From an uncultured Oscillibacter sp. (GTDB lineage: Bacteria; Bacillota; Clostridia; Oscillospirales; Oscillospiraceae), in contig CANAWG010000010.1 in assembly GCA_947365245.1 (NCBI GenBank), positions 1 through 64,000 of the forward strand: a stretch of DNA of 64,000 nt, written 5' to 3'. Within the stretch, counting starts at the first letter, position 1. Each line of letters starts with the position of its first letter. The notes under the pieces were generated by a model. That model ran no database searches. It was given only the letters and a program-made list of their open reading frames with translations, and had not been told where the DNA came from. Position numbers and translations under genes: made by a program. Below, piece after piece: positions 1-8,672 of the stretch.

Positions 1-55
<55 letters not shown>

Positions 56-129
56 GAGTTATCGGTAAAGCACCCCGCAATCGCATTTGATGGTACGGAT
101 CTCCGCCGTTTCGCGCTGAATGAGTCTGT

Positions 130-160
130 CCTGCCTCAACAGGCAAGGCTTTTTCTTTTT
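130..160 (+). terminator. hairpin followed by T-rich run
   Basis: A short imperfect hairpin (CCTGCCT with AGGCAAGG, one bulge) is followed by two runs of five T on the plus strand. It sits just inside the left end of the element, at the 3' end of the first recombinase gene. It would stop transcription entering from the left flank. Confidence 0.4.
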
Positions 161-1778
161 AAGCCAGATCTTCCACCTGGTACTCGTTGGGAATCTCCAG
201 TCCTAACTCGAACTGTGCGAAATTGATATCGAACTCGATGTGAAGCCGGTAGCCGGAATAGACGCTGATCTTTTTGATCAGATACCCGGCAATCATCTTT
301 TTGACCGCCATGTCGCTGCTGTCGAAGATCTCCGACCACTTCATGATATTCCGGTAATCCCTTCGAATCTCATCGGTGCGGCTGTTGCTCTGTTCCACCT
401 CTGCGTTCAGAGCGCTGACCTTTTCGCTGGCGGCCATCATCTGCCGTTTGGCATCCTCGGCCATCTCCGAGATTAAACTCTCCGGCAGGCTGCTCTCGCC
501 GCGAATGACGGCCATCAGCTTCGACTTCACAGCCTCGTACTCCTTAGTGGCTTTTGCGAACTCCCGCTTTGCCGCAGTGAGCTGGTTTTTCACATCTGCC
601 GTCACATTCATCTGGGTCCGGGAGACGATCTCGTCCTCACGGACGGCTTTCATCTTGTCAAAGATCTGGTGCAGCACCTCTGTCACCATGCCGTCCAGAA
701 TGTGCATTGTATACCCAGTCTGGCCGCTGCACTCAGCGCGGTGGCGGGTCTTGTTGTAGCAGACATAGCGAATCCGCCTGCGGGCCACCTGCACTCCATC
801 GGCGTTTTTCCGCACCGTGCCGTTGGTGGTCAGGGTGAGCCTGCCGCCGCAGTGGCCGCAGAACACGTTGCCGGAGAGCATGGACTGTCCGCTGGTGTTC
901 CTAGGCAGGGTACGCTGTTCGTTGAACTCGTTGATCCGTTCTGTCATCAGCTTCTGTGCCAGTTCAAATGTGGTGGGATCAATGATCTGCAGCTCAGGGA
1001 ACACTTCCGACTGGCTTTCTCCGCTTCTCAGGACGCCCATATAGGTGATGTTGTGCAGGATATGCCCCACAGTGGCCTCATGCCAGTTGCCGCCGGTTCT
1101 CGTCTGAATGCCCTGGCTGTTGATCAGGTTGGCAATTTTGCACCGGCCATAGCCGGAACCAACGCACAGGTTGAACATCATGCGTACCACACGGGCCTCA
1201 TCCTCATCAATTTCCAGCTTGTAGACCTCGTGCTTTCTCTTGTTGAAGATACCGCTGGGGGCCAGCCGGTAGCCGTAGGGGGCGCTGCCGCCCCGGAACC
1301 GGCCCTCCTGCACCATCTGACCCAGGGCCGTCTTGGTGCGGATGGAGGTTTTCTGGCTCTCGCCGTCCGCCTGCCAGTACCGGATGTAGTTGGTGAGCCG
1401 GTCTGTATGGGATTCAAACCGCTGCTCTCCTTCGTTGACGCTCCAGACCCGGATTCCGTGTTTTACAAACCACTCCACCACAAAGGGCGTCTCATCCGAT
1501 TTACGGCCCAGGCGGTCAAACATGAACACCAGCAGGATGTCGAACTTACCCTGCTCGGCCCTCTCTTTAAGAAGCTGCAGCTTGTCCCGGTCATTGGCGC
1601 TGACCTTGTAGCCGGACACGCCGTTCTCCTGCTCCTCATGCACGATGGTCCAGCCCATCTTCGTGGCAAACTCCCGGCAGGCTTTGCGCTGGACAGGGAT
1701 GTCCGCCTGATTCTGCTCATCGTGGTCAACCTGTTTGGTTGTGGAAACGCGATATAAACAATCGACTCGTTCAGCCAT
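159..1778 (-). CDS. large serine recombinase (left copy)
   Basis: A 539-aa site-specific recombinase of the large serine (resolvase/invertase N-terminal) family. The catalytic Ser is residue 12 in the motif YRVST, and the resolvase fold carries MFDRLGR near residue 85. The recombinase domain follows, with a zinc ribbon (Cys307, Cys310, Cys340, Cys350) and a predicted coiled coil at about 395-475 typical of the C-terminal DNA-binding/synapsis domain. The start ATG has a GAGGACGG site upstream. It is clearly related to the recombinase at 3302-4846: both share FMFDRLGR, DETPFVVEWFVK and SAPYGY/TAPYGY-type blocks. It is expected to cut and rejoin DNA at the element ends, but which of the two enzymes acts on the tRNA site is not shown by sequence. 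Confidence 0.9.
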   Translation of the reverse strand: MAERVDCLYRVSTTKQVDHDEQNQADIPVQRKACREFATKMGWTIVHEEQENGVSGYKVSANDRDKLQLLKERAEQGKFDILLVFMFDRLGRKSDETPFVVEWFVKHGIRVWSVNEGEQRFESHTDRLTNYIRYWQADGESQKTSIRTKTALGQMVQEGRFRGGSAPYGYRLAPSGIFNKRKHEVYKLEIDEDEARVVRMMFNLCVGSGYGRCKIANLINSQGIQTRTGGNWHEATVGHILHNITYMGVLRSGESQSEVFPELQIIDPTTFELAQKLMTERINEFNEQRTLPRNTSGQSMLSGNVFCGHCGGRLTLTTNGTVRKNADGVQVARRRIRYVCYNKTRHRAECSGQTGYTMHILDGMVTEVLHQIFDKMKAVREDEIVSRTQMNVTADVKNQLTAAKREFAKATKEYEAVKSKLMAVIRGESSLPESLISEMAEDAKRQMMAASEKVSALNAEVEQSNSRTDEIRRDYRNIMKWSEIFDSSDMAVKKMIAGYLIKKISVYSGYRLHIEFDINFAQFELGLEIPNEYQVEDLA

Positions 1779-1947
1779 TTGTATCCGTCCTCTCTAAAAA
1801 TCATGTTCCAGTTGTGTGAGAGAATCGGACACCTGTCAATATGAAATTTTCAAGGTGAGTCTGGCTTTCGCCAAGCGAATTATCTCACATTTTGTGCCTG
1901 ATATCCACTGGTTTTCCCGAACACTCTCAGCGCCCGGAAATATGGGA

Positions 1948-1981
1948 AGCGGGGCCGTCCATCTGCCTGGACGGCCCCGCT
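1948..1981. terminator. strong GC-rich hairpin between hipA-like gene and left recombinase gene
   Basis: A perfect 13-bp stem (1948-1960 with 1969-1981) has an 8-base loop. It lies seven bases beyond the hipA-like stop codon. The T run (TTTT) is on the plus-strand side; the minus side has only two T. It is therefore an attenuator-like hairpin for the minus-strand genes rather than a textbook terminator. Confidence 0.55.
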
Positions 1982-1988
1982 TTTCTGC

Positions 1989-3170
1989 TCACCACTCCTG
2001 TTCAGAGCGCTTTTTTCTGTTTTCCCTGACCGGCGCCAAATCCATCAGCTGGCGCACCCGTTTCTGCACATGGCGTTCCATTGCGGTTAGCCGTTCCTCC
2101 GGGAGATTCAGCTTGGGGTGACGCTGGAACGTGAAGCCGATCAGCCTGCGAAGCTGCTCCCTCTGGAACGGCCCCATGACCTCCCGGCAGACGCTCTCAA
2201 AGCTGACCCCGTAGGCCGTCCCCCTCGTCTTGGCGTAGCTGTCCAGGTCCTTCCAATCCTCCGGCATAGCGAAATTGAACAGCGACAACCCGTTGTCGAA
2301 TACTGGAGCCGCACCAATCAAATCCCCGCTGTGGTTGTCCCGCAGGACGCCGAAGTTACCGAAGTGGCGATCCTCATTGTAGATCACTGCATCGAACACC
2401 AGCATACTCTTGATCTCCTCGTATGCTTCCGGCCCCAGCTTCTTATAGTATTCCAGGCAGGCTTTCAGCCCGCCCTCCCGAACAATCCGGCCAATGGGGA
2501 TGTAGGCCGTGTCAATATCCGTGAACAGCTTGCAGCGGGAGGCTAGGATGCCCTTCCAGTTCTCCAGCTCGTAGCGTACTGCGTGGAGGCCCATGGCCTG
2601 TGCGATCTGGCTGGCGTAGAACTCGCTGTACGGCTCATTCCCCGTGTTGGCCGCGCCGGAGGTGCCGCCTTTGTACAAGTAGATGCCATCCCCCTCAATA
2701 AAGCGCCAGCCCTTGGGCAGCATCCCGTTGGTGGTCAGCTCCGGCGAGGTGGTAAAGGCGGCGTCACTCTGTCCGATTCCCGTATAGGCCACCAGGGACA
2801 GAATCTCTGAGAATCGATTTTCATACAGGTTGTACTGCGCGAAAGTTCCCTCAAAACCCCGAGGGACCACCCAGAAACTGTCGTTCAGGGACAGGCCCTT
2901 GCACACATCAATGATCCCCTTGGTGTCATTGACGCTCAGGCCGAAGGTCTTGAGGATCTCGGCAACATAGGCGCGGTTTTTGGGAATTACACGCCGCTGC
3001 AGCCACTTCAGCAGGCCCTCATTGCTCAGATCCATATCCAGAGGGAACCGGCTGCGTTCTGCCTGGTTGATCTCATGGATCTCGGCTTTCAGGCCCTCGA
3101 TACCATGCTCGGACAGGGAGAACGTCAGCAAGTCTGTATCATAGAGTCGAAGAATATATTCCTGCTCCAT
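1989..3170 (-). CDS. HipA-like serine/threonine kinase family protein
   Basis: A 393-aa protein with the kinase signature of the HipA family: a glycine-containing YKGGTSG loop near residue 166, NEDRHFGNFG at 265-274 (catalytic Asp267, Asn272), and VFDNG with the metal-binding Asp292. All key residues are present, so an active kinase is plausible. HipA proteins phosphorylate targets such as GltX and are usually paired with a small HTH antitoxin, HipB; none is encoded in this element. The start chosen is the ATG at 3170, which has AAGGAGG 8 bases upstream; an ATG six codons earlier overlaps that ribosome site. It lies between two recombinases and may act as a stability or defence cargo (inference). 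Confidence 0.8.
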   Translation of the reverse strand: MEQEYILRLYDTDLLTFSLSEHGIEGLKAEIHEINQAERSRFPLDMDLSNEGLLKWLQRRVIPKNRAYVAEILKTFGLSVNDTKGIIDVCKGLSLNDSFWVVPRGFEGTFAQYNLYENRFSEILSLVAYTGIGQSDAAFTTSPELTTNGMLPKGWRFIEGDGIYLYKGGTSGAANTGNEPYSEFYASQIAQAMGLHAVRYELENWKGILASRCKLFTDIDTAYIPIGRIVREGGLKACLEYYKKLGPEAYEEIKSMLVFDAVIYNEDRHFGNFGVLRDNHSGDLIGAAPVFDNGLSLFNFAMPEDWKDLDSYAKTRGTAYGVSFESVCREVMGPFQREQLRRLIGFTFQRHPKLNLPEERLTAMERHVQKRVRQLMDLAPVRENRKKRSEQEW

Positions 3171-3301
3171 ATTCCGTCCTCCTTGCATCGGTTTCTCTCA
3201 TTATAACGAATTTTTGGTGGAAAGTAAACGGAGATTTTACGCAGATACAATGTTGCCTTTTTCTCTTTTAGTACAATCGTGGAGAAAGGAGTGTGTGTCC
3301 C

Positions 3302-4846
3302 ATGAAACGAGTCTATTGTTTATACCGTGTTTCCACTATAGGCCAGGTGGATAAAAACGACATTCCTATGCAGCGGCAGGCTTGCCACACATTTGCCAAG
3401 GAAAAAGGCTGGCAGATCATTGAGGAGTTCTCCGAAAAGGGTGTTTCCGGATATAAAAAGTCTGCTGACCAGCGAGAAGCTCTGCAAGAATTGAAACAAG
3501 CTGCCCTTCAAAAACGATTTGACGTGCTATTGGTTTTCATGTTTGACCGTCTGGGCCGCAGGGATGACGAGACACCATTTGTGGTAGAGTGGTTTGTGAA
3601 AAATGGCATTGAGGTCTGGAGTGTGGCAGAGGGTGAGCAACGCTTTGAAGACCACATTGATAAACTTCTGAATTACATCCGTTTCTGGCAATCTTCTGGC
3701 GAAAGTCTCAAGACTTCTATCCGTACCAAGGCCAGGATGGAACAGCTATTTAGGGAGCATGGTTTTGTGGGCGGAACCGCGCCATACGGATATCAGCTGT
3801 GCCGTTTGGGGAGAACGAATAAACGCGGTCATGAACTTTATGATCTGACAGTTGATCCAACTGCATCACAGGTAATCAAAGAGATTTTTCACCTGTACTG
3901 TATAGAACAGGTGGGTACATATCGCATCGCCGTCCGCTTGAATTCTGCCGGCTGCCGTACCCAGCAGGGAGCAATGTGGAATTCCGCCAGTGTGCGGAGT
4001 GTACTGCAAAATCCAATCTATACCGGGGTTCGGCGGTATGGAGATGTAGAGACAGACCGTTTTGCGCATTTACAAATCATTGAGGACAAGCTATTTCTGT
4101 TAGCACAGAATCGGTTAGAAACGAGTAAGCTGGAATCTCCCAATATTGGCTATACGAAACATCGGGACGCTGTTTTGCTGTCAGAACAGGTCTTTTGTAT
4201 GCACTGCGGCAAACGGCTCACCGTAACCCTGAATAAAAAGACGCGAACCAGAAAGGATGGTTCAACCATTACCTACGAGCGATTGAAATATATTTGCATT
4301 AACAAAAGCTCATTACATCCCTGTGAAGGGCAGAGAAGTTATACAGCCAGCCGCATTGATACATCGGTGTTGAAACTGCTCCAGTCGGTGCTGTTTTCCG
4401 ATCATTCCTTTCTTCCGGAGCTTGATATCTCATCCGCCACATCCCGACAGGAAGAGCTGCAACACGCAATTGAGCAGGAACGCATTTCGCTTAACGCTTT
4501 GAAAGCTGAGGTGCTTCAGGTCCTCCAGGGCACCAGCGCATTTGGCTCTGCTTTGATTTCCGAACTTATTCAGCAATCGGAAAGCCGATTGATTGCTCTT
4601 GAACAGGAATTAGTCTCCGTCCAAGAAAACCTGCGCAGGCAGAAATCACAGCAGGCACGTTTTTTCGAACTGCGGAAAGCGCTGATTTCTTCCGGCACAA
4701 AAGACCTGAGTTCCCTGCCGTTCCATCAGCAGCAGGAGATCGCCCACGCGATGATTTCCCGCATAGAACTAGGGCGGGAGGGGGCAATCAAAATCGAATG
4801 GACTTTCGGGGGTATTGCTCATTCGAGTGCAGATGCAGGCGGTTGA
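3302..4846 (+). CDS. large serine recombinase (right copy)
   Basis: A 514-aa large serine recombinase. The catalytic Ser is residue 11 (YRVST), followed by a resolvase domain with FMFDRLGRR, a recombinase domain with APYGYQL, a zinc ribbon (VFCMHC ... YICINK ... C) and a C-terminal coiled-coil region. The start is the ATG at 3302, with AAAGGAG 10 bases upstream; a GTG nine bases earlier is too close to that site. It is a diverged paralogue of the enzyme at 159-1778 and points the opposite way, so the two genes face both element ends. Its codon use is AT-richer than the surrounding chromosome. Its stop codon overlaps an 11-base match to the tRNA-Ala anticodon arm. Confidence 0.9.
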   Translation: MKRVYCLYRVSTIGQVDKNDIPMQRQACHTFAKEKGWQIIEEFSEKGVSGYKKSADQREALQELKQAALQKRFDVLLVFMFDRLGRRDDETPFVVEWFVKNGIEVWSVAEGEQRFEDHIDKLLNYIRFWQSSGESLKTSIRTKARMEQLFREHGFVGGTAPYGYQLCRLGRTNKRGHELYDLTVDPTASQVIKEIFHLYCIEQVGTYRIAVRLNSAGCRTQQGAMWNSASVRSVLQNPIYTGVRRYGDVETDRFAHLQIIEDKLFLLAQNRLETSKLESPNIGYTKHRDAVLLSEQVFCMHCGKRLTVTLNKKTRTRKDGSTITYERLKYICINKSSLHPCEGQRSYTASRIDTSVLKLLQSVLFSDHSFLPELDISSATSRQEELQHAIEQERISLNALKAEVLQVLQGTSAFGSALISELIQQSESRLIALEQELVSVQENLRRQKSQQARFFELRKALISSGTKDLSSLPFHQQQEIAHAMISRIELGREGAIKIEWTFGGIAHSSADAGG

Positions 4847-4949
4847 ATGGCATGCAGAAATTTTGCTCTATTTTTGTCGACTTCATCATATTTTTGCCGT
4901 ATTTTTGCACAGCTTGGACAAAAAATTACAAAAAACTGGGGGTATAGCT
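4843..4949 (+). repeat. two short tRNA-Ala-like fragments in inverted orientation
   Basis: TTGAATGGCAT (4843-4853) matches the anticodon arm and GGGGGTATAGCT (4938-4949) matches the first 12 bases of the tRNA-Ala gene at 5039-5114. Both are on the opposite strand to the intact gene and in swapped order. They may be remnants of an attachment site of the right-hand recombinase, or an earlier rearrangement. Confidence 0.45.
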
Positions 4950-4999
4950 TCTTCGGGCGCAATCCGCCTATCAATTATCAACCATCAAAAAAGATAACG

Positions 5000-5035
5000 A
5001 AAAAGCCTTGAAAACGTAGGTTTTCAAGGCTTTTT
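5000..5035 (-). terminator. terminator downstream of tRNA-Ala
   Basis: A perfect 16-bp stem (5000-5015 with 5020-5035) has a 4-base loop and T5 on the minus side. It lies four bases beyond the encoded CCA end of the tRNA. By the integration model it came with the element. Confidence 0.9.
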
Positions 5036-5038
5036 GCT

Positions 5039-5114
<76 letters not shown>

Positions 5115-5154
5115 ATCTGCATTCCCGCGCTGCTTACTCGCCGGAACAGTTGAT

Positions 5155-5183
5155 AGTATACCAGCCGTTCGCCTGATTGTCAA
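5155..5183 (-). promoter_or_regulatory. sigma-A-type promoter of tRNA-Ala
   Basis: On the minus strand, TTGACA (5178-5183) and TATACT (5155-5160) are separated by exactly 17 bases. They sit about 40 bases upstream of the tRNA 5' end. Confidence 0.85.
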
Positions 5184-5230
5184 CAAAAATTTTTCGATTT
5201 CCCAAAAATTTTTCCCGCGGGGGGCGGCGG

Positions 5231-5269
5231 CAAGTTTATCTTGCAATCCAGGTGTAAACTTGCTAACAT
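5231..5269 (+). promoter_or_regulatory. promoter and inverted repeat upstream of dtxR-like gene
   Basis: TTGCAA (5241-5246), 17 bases, then TAACAT (5264-5269). An inverted repeat CAAGTTTA (5231-5238)/TAAACTTG (5255-5262) brackets the -35 box and could be the operator for autoregulation by the metal-dependent regulator encoded downstream. Confidence 0.5.
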
Positions 5270-5298
5270 AGTCGTAACGATGAAAGGGGGGACCGTCT

Positions 5299-5670
5299 GT
5301 GAATATCCACGAGTCCGCGGAGGACTACCTGGAGTCCATTCTGATCCTGCGGGAGCGGCGGGGCGCCGTGCGCTCCATTGACATTGTCAACGAGCTGGGC
5401 TACTCCAAGCCCAGCGTCAGCATCGCCATGAAAAAGCTGCGGGAGAACGGCTATATCTCCATGGCGGCGGACGGTCTCATCACCCTCAACGAGAGCGGTC
5501 TGGAGATTGCCAGCCGGATCTACCACCGTCACCGGACGCTGACGGAGCTCTTCCTCCAGCTGGGGGTCTCCCCGGAAAACGCGGCGGCGGACGCCTGCAA
5601 GGTGGAGCACGACCTCAGCGAGGAGACGTTCGCCCGCATCCACGACTTTGTGAAGCGGCAGAAAGAATAA
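5299..5670 (+). CDS. DtxR/MntR-family metal-dependent transcriptional regulator
   Basis: A 123-aa protein with an N-terminal winged helix and a metal-binding dimerisation domain; it lacks the SH3-like third domain, as MntR does. Metal ligands line up with the family: Asp9 and Glu12 in AEDYLES, a His in the YHRH segment, and a CKVEH motif. Where MntR has Glu99, this protein has Cys, as in DtxR/IdeR, so it may sense iron rather than manganese (inference). The start is GTG, with AAAGGGGGG upstream. It is a single-gene unit with a clear terminator after it. Confidence 0.85.
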   Translation: MNIHESAEDYLESILILRERRGAVRSIDIVNELGYSKPSVSIAMKKLRENGYISMAADGLITLNESGLEIASRIYHRHRTLTELFLQLGVSPENAAADACKVEHDLSEETFARIHDFVKRQKE

Positions 5671-5673
5671 GAG

Positions 5674-5702
5674 AAAAGCAGCCCCGAGGGGGCTGCTTTT
5701 TT
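5674..5702 (+). terminator. rho-independent terminator after dtxR-like gene
   Basis: A 12-bp stem (5674-5685 with 5689-5700) ends in T6. It also lies at the 3' end of the convergent deacetylase gene. Confidence 0.9.
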
Positions 5703-5708
5703 GTGCGT

Positions 5709-6533
5709 TTACGCGCCGCAGGGAGGCAGGTCCTCCAGGGAGGCGAACGTATAGCCCATCTCCTCCCACTTGGTCAGAAGGTCGTCCAAGATATCGGCGT
5801 TGGTCCTGGAGGTGGAGTGCAGCAGGACGATGGCCCCGTCGTGGATGCGGGGCAGGAGCTTGGCGTAGGCCTGCTGGGCCGTTGGCTGATTGTCCACGTA
5901 CCAGTCCACGTATGCCAGGCTCCAGAACACCGTCTTGTAGCCCAGGGCCTGGGCCTGCCGCAGGTTCTCCTCACTGTACTTCCCCTGGGGCGGGCGATAG
6001 TAGCGGGGCAGCTCCTGTCCCGTGGTCTCCCGGTACAGGGCGGCCAGATCATCCAGCTCCTTTTTAAAAGCCGTCTGGTCGGAGATCTTGGACATATCCG
6101 GGTGGTGGAACGTGTGGTTTCCCACGATGTGTCCCTCATCCGCCATGCGGCGGATGATGTCCGGCGCGGTCTCGATCATGTTGCCCACCACAAAGAAAGC
6201 GGCGGGGGCCTGGTGCTTTTTCAAGGCGTCCAGAATCTGCTCCGTGTACCCGTTTTCATAGCCGCAGTCAAAGGTCAGGTAGAGCACTTTTTTGGAGGTG
6301 TCGCCCACAAAGTAGGCGCCGTATTTCGCCAGCTGCTCCGCCGAGGCGTTGCCCACGGGGCACTGGCCCTCCGTCTGGAAAGACAGGCCCCAGTTGTCCA
6401 TGGATACCGGCACCGCGGCGGGGGAGGAGGCGGGCACGTAGCCGTTGGACGGCTGGAGGAAGAGCAGTGCCAGGGCGAACAGCGCCAAGGGCGTCAGCAC
6501 CGCGGCCCAGTAGCGGTTTGGTCGTTGTCTCAT
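5709..6533 (-). CDS. PdaA-like polysaccharide deacetylase
   Basis: A 274-aa protein. One N-terminal membrane segment or signal anchor (about residues 9-27) puts the catalytic domain outside the membrane. A NodB-type deacetylase domain follows, with TFDCGYENG (catalytic Asp), HTFHHP (metal His pair), RPPQGKYSE and a late LLHS motif. The TFDxGYENGYT form is that of PdaA, which deacetylates N-acetylmuramic acid on the way to muramic delta-lactam in spore cortex. A spore-cortex role fits a spore former but is inference. The start ATG has AGGAGG upstream. Confidence 0.82.
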   Translation of the reverse strand: MRQRPNRYWAAVLTPLALFALALLFLQPSNGYVPASSPAAVPVSMDNWGLSFQTEGQCPVGNASAEQLAKYGAYFVGDTSKKVLYLTFDCGYENGYTEQILDALKKHQAPAAFFVVGNMIETAPDIIRRMADEGHIVGNHTFHHPDMSKISDQTAFKKELDDLAALYRETTGQELPRYYRPPQGKYSEENLRQAQALGYKTVFWSLAYVDWYVDNQPTAQQAYAKLLPRIHDGAIVLLHSTSRTNADILDDLLTKWEEMGYTFASLEDLPPCGA

Positions 6534-6621
6534 AAGGACCTCCTGTCAATTTTGGATTCCGTCTCAGGTTGCGCAGTTGCCAGCAGGTTATGCGGATTTT
6601 CGACACTGCAAAAACTGTAAA

Positions 6622-6656
6622 AAACGGCGAAGCGGCTCAAGACCGCTTCGCCGTTT
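6622..6656 (-). terminator. terminator at the end of the phage-particle operon
   Basis: A 14-bp perfect stem (6622-6635 with 6643-6656) is followed on the minus strand by T6. It lies just after the last baseplate gene and closes the operon that starts near 19458. Confidence 0.9.
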
Positions 6657-6674
6657 GGCGGGCAGAAATTTTTG

Positions 6675-7247
6675 TCATTCCTCCGGAGGCACGGACAGCT
6701 GGAAGCTCTCCCAGGTGTGCTCCGCCGCCTCCACCGCCGCCCAGGTGTATCCGGCCCGTTCGCACTCCTCCCAGGTCAGATACCGGAAGTAGAACTCCAC
6801 CTCCAGGTGGCAGGGCAGGATGTCCAGGATAATTCTTTTGATCTGCTCAAACTCCGCCGGAATCCCCCCCACTCCCGGGAAGACAATCCGCAGGTGCCCG
6901 GTGTCGATCTCCAGGACCTTGGCCCGAATACCGCAGCCTTGAATGGCTCGGCCAATGGCGGCGGGGGTCAGGCTGTCGCCGTCGATTTGGAGCAGGGCCG
7001 CAATGGCGTCCCGCCGCTCCTGGGCGGTGACGGCGGCGGGACGGCGGGCAAAGAGCGCTTCCCGGCGGCGCAGGCCCTCGTCCTCCGCGGTAACGGTGAC
7101 GGCCTCCCGCTCCACGACCTCCAGCCGCTGCGCCGTCCGGTCCAGGGCCCGCCCCAGGGCGTACAGCTCCGCGCCGTTCACGGAGCCGGCGCCCAGGTCG
7201 TAGATCCCCAGGGGGGAGAGCAGCTGCCGCAGATAGGTCTCGTACAT
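6675..7247 (-). CDS. XkdU/YmfQ-like phage baseplate protein
   Basis: A 190-aa protein at the end of the tail operon, immediately after the baseplate J gene, as xkdU follows xkdT in PBSX. It shows the family layout: an N-terminal helical segment beginning with an RQLLSPLGIYDL-type motif, a middle helical region, and a C-terminal beta-rich domain. It probably caps or completes the baseplate wedge. The start ATG has GGAGGCGTG upstream and is 4 bases after the previous stop. No tail-fibre gene follows it. Confidence 0.72.
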   Translation of the reverse strand: MYETYLRQLLSPLGIYDLGAGSVNGAELYALGRALDRTAQRLEVVEREAVTVTAEDEGLRRREALFARRPAAVTAQERRDAIAALLQIDGDSLTPAAIGRAIQGCGIRAKVLEIDTGHLRIVFPGVGGIPAEFEQIKRIILDILPCHLEVEFYFRYLTWEECERAGYTWAAVEAAEHTWESFQLSVPPEE

Positions 7248-7250
7248 GGC

Positions 7251-8309
7251 TCACGCCTCCAGTTCCGTCACGTTCAGTGTCCCCAGTACCGGCAAAACCG
7301 TGCTGTCCGCCGCCAGGTCCGCCGTCGGCGCGGAGAAGCGGTAGTTCTCCACGCCTTCCAGGGCGTAGAGGCGGCTCCCCAGCTCCGCCAGATGCACCGG
7401 CCGGCCCAGCAGCTGTCCGGTAAAGAGGTTGGCGATGGCCAGCTCCGCCAGGGCCTTGACCTCCGCAAAGACGGCGTTCTTTGCCACGGCGATGGCCACG
7501 CTCACATTCACCGGCACGGTCTCCGGAGCCTTGACCAGCACATCCACGGCGATCTCCCGGCGCTCCTGGAGATCTGACTGGACCTCCTCCAGCAGCGCCG
7601 CGCTGGGCAGGCCGCTCTCTCCGGCGATGTACACATCCACGGTCCCGATGCCCCGAGCCCGGCCCACGGCCCGGGCCGACGCCACGCCGTCGTGGTTCAT
7701 GGCGGTCTGCTCATACCAGGCGGCGTTGGCGCCGTTGGGCAGCCGCCGGTAGCTGTCCAGAATGCGCCGGCGCAGGGCCTCGTCGTCCTCGGCGTCGCTG
7801 CCGCCGGAGAAAGCCGCGGGGTTGACGCAGGCCGTCACCGCCACAGGGCAGGCGGTGAGAAACCGCACCGCCCCCGCCACGGCGTTGCCGCCGCTGCCGC
7901 CCTCCAGGGCCTCCGCCGGAGCGTCCACGCAGGTCTCGCCCACAGCCAGCGTCACGCCGGCTGTGGTCTGGAACCGCCGCTCGTCCGCCGTCATGCACAC
8001 CGTCCCCGCCGGGATGTCCACCGGCAGCGCCGGGGGCGAGTCCACGGAGAAGCGCAGCGTGCCAACGGCTCTGGATGCCGGCAGGCGGCTCAGTCCCCGC
8101 ATATCCGCGTGCCGGTCCAGGTAGACGCCCTGAGCCGTCTGGGGAAAGCTCTGGTCCAGCACCCATTCCGCCTGGATGTCCAGGGCCTGGATCTGAGCCG
8201 CCGCGGCATACAGCCGCACCGCCAGGTCGCAGGCGTCCTCCGGCACGAATCCGGCCCGCTGGGCAAAGGCGTCCAGCAGCTCCCGGTAGATCTCATCAAC
8301 GCTTTTCAC
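7251..8309 (-). CDS. baseplate J-like protein (XkdT-like)
   Basis: A 352-aa protein with the baseplate J architecture: an N-terminal helix with YLDRHADMRGLSR, a central beta domain with the SGGSDAEDDEALRRRI motif diagnostic of the family, and a C-terminal domain. It forms the wedge of contractile tail baseplates (gpJ of P2, Gp6 of T4). The start is GTG, with AGGAGA upstream. It is translationally coupled to its neighbours. Confidence 0.85.
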   Translation of the reverse strand: MKSVDEIYRELLDAFAQRAGFVPEDACDLAVRLYAAAAQIQALDIQAEWVLDQSFPQTAQGVYLDRHADMRGLSRLPASRAVGTLRFSVDSPPALPVDIPAGTVCMTADERRFQTTAGVTLAVGETCVDAPAEALEGGSGGNAVAGAVRFLTACPVAVTACVNPAAFSGGSDAEDDEALRRRILDSYRRLPNGANAAWYEQTAMNHDGVASARAVGRARGIGTVDVYIAGESGLPSAALLEEVQSDLQERREIAVDVLVKAPETVPVNVSVAIAVAKNAVFAEVKALAELAIANLFTGQLLGRPVHLAELGSRLYALEGVENYRFSAPTADLAADSTVLPVLGTLNVTELEA

Positions 8310-8323
8310 CCGATGTCTCCTCT

Positions 8324-8671
8324 CTATATGATCTCAACCGTCACCGGCAGGGACTCTCCCTGCCAGAGACAGTGTACCGTCAGGTCCATGGCGCCCTCCG
8401 CCCCGGCCGTCAGTTCCACGGATTCCACCGCCAGGGCCTCTTGCTCCAGAGCCTCCGCCGCGTATTGGGCCGCCGCGGCCTGCCGCTGGGCGGGGGGGAC
8501 CGCGCCCAGCTGTCCCAGGCGGCTTCCCAGCTCCGGAAGAAAGGGGAAAGTCCCCCGTCGGGCCGTCAGCCGGAACAGAGCCCTCTGCAAGAGGGCCTCC
8601 CGGCCCCCCGCCCGTATGAGTCCCCCCACGCCGTCGGGCACGTAGTCCCCGCTTTGCAGTTTCAGCGCCAT
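8324..8671 (-). CDS. XkdS-like baseplate protein (DUF2634/gp25 position)
   Basis: A 115-aa protein starting at the ATG at 8671, one base after the upstream stop. It occupies the XkdS position, between the spike and baseplate J genes. The sequence PFLPELGSRLGQL in the middle matches the gp25/W-like pattern of a small wedge protein. The assignment rests mainly on gene order. Confidence 0.65.
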   Translation of the reverse strand: MALKLQSGDYVPDGVGGLIRAGGREALLQRALFRLTARRGTFPFLPELGSRLGQLGAVPPAQRQAAAAQYAAEALEQEALAVESVELTAGAEGAMDLTVHCLWQGESLPVTVEII

Positions 8672-8672
8672 G

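Noticed and set aside
3171-3301. A hidden hipB-like antitoxin gene next to the HipA-like kinase
   Set aside because: The 131-bp divergent gap has no room for a HipB-sized HTH protein, and none was found on either strand inside the element.
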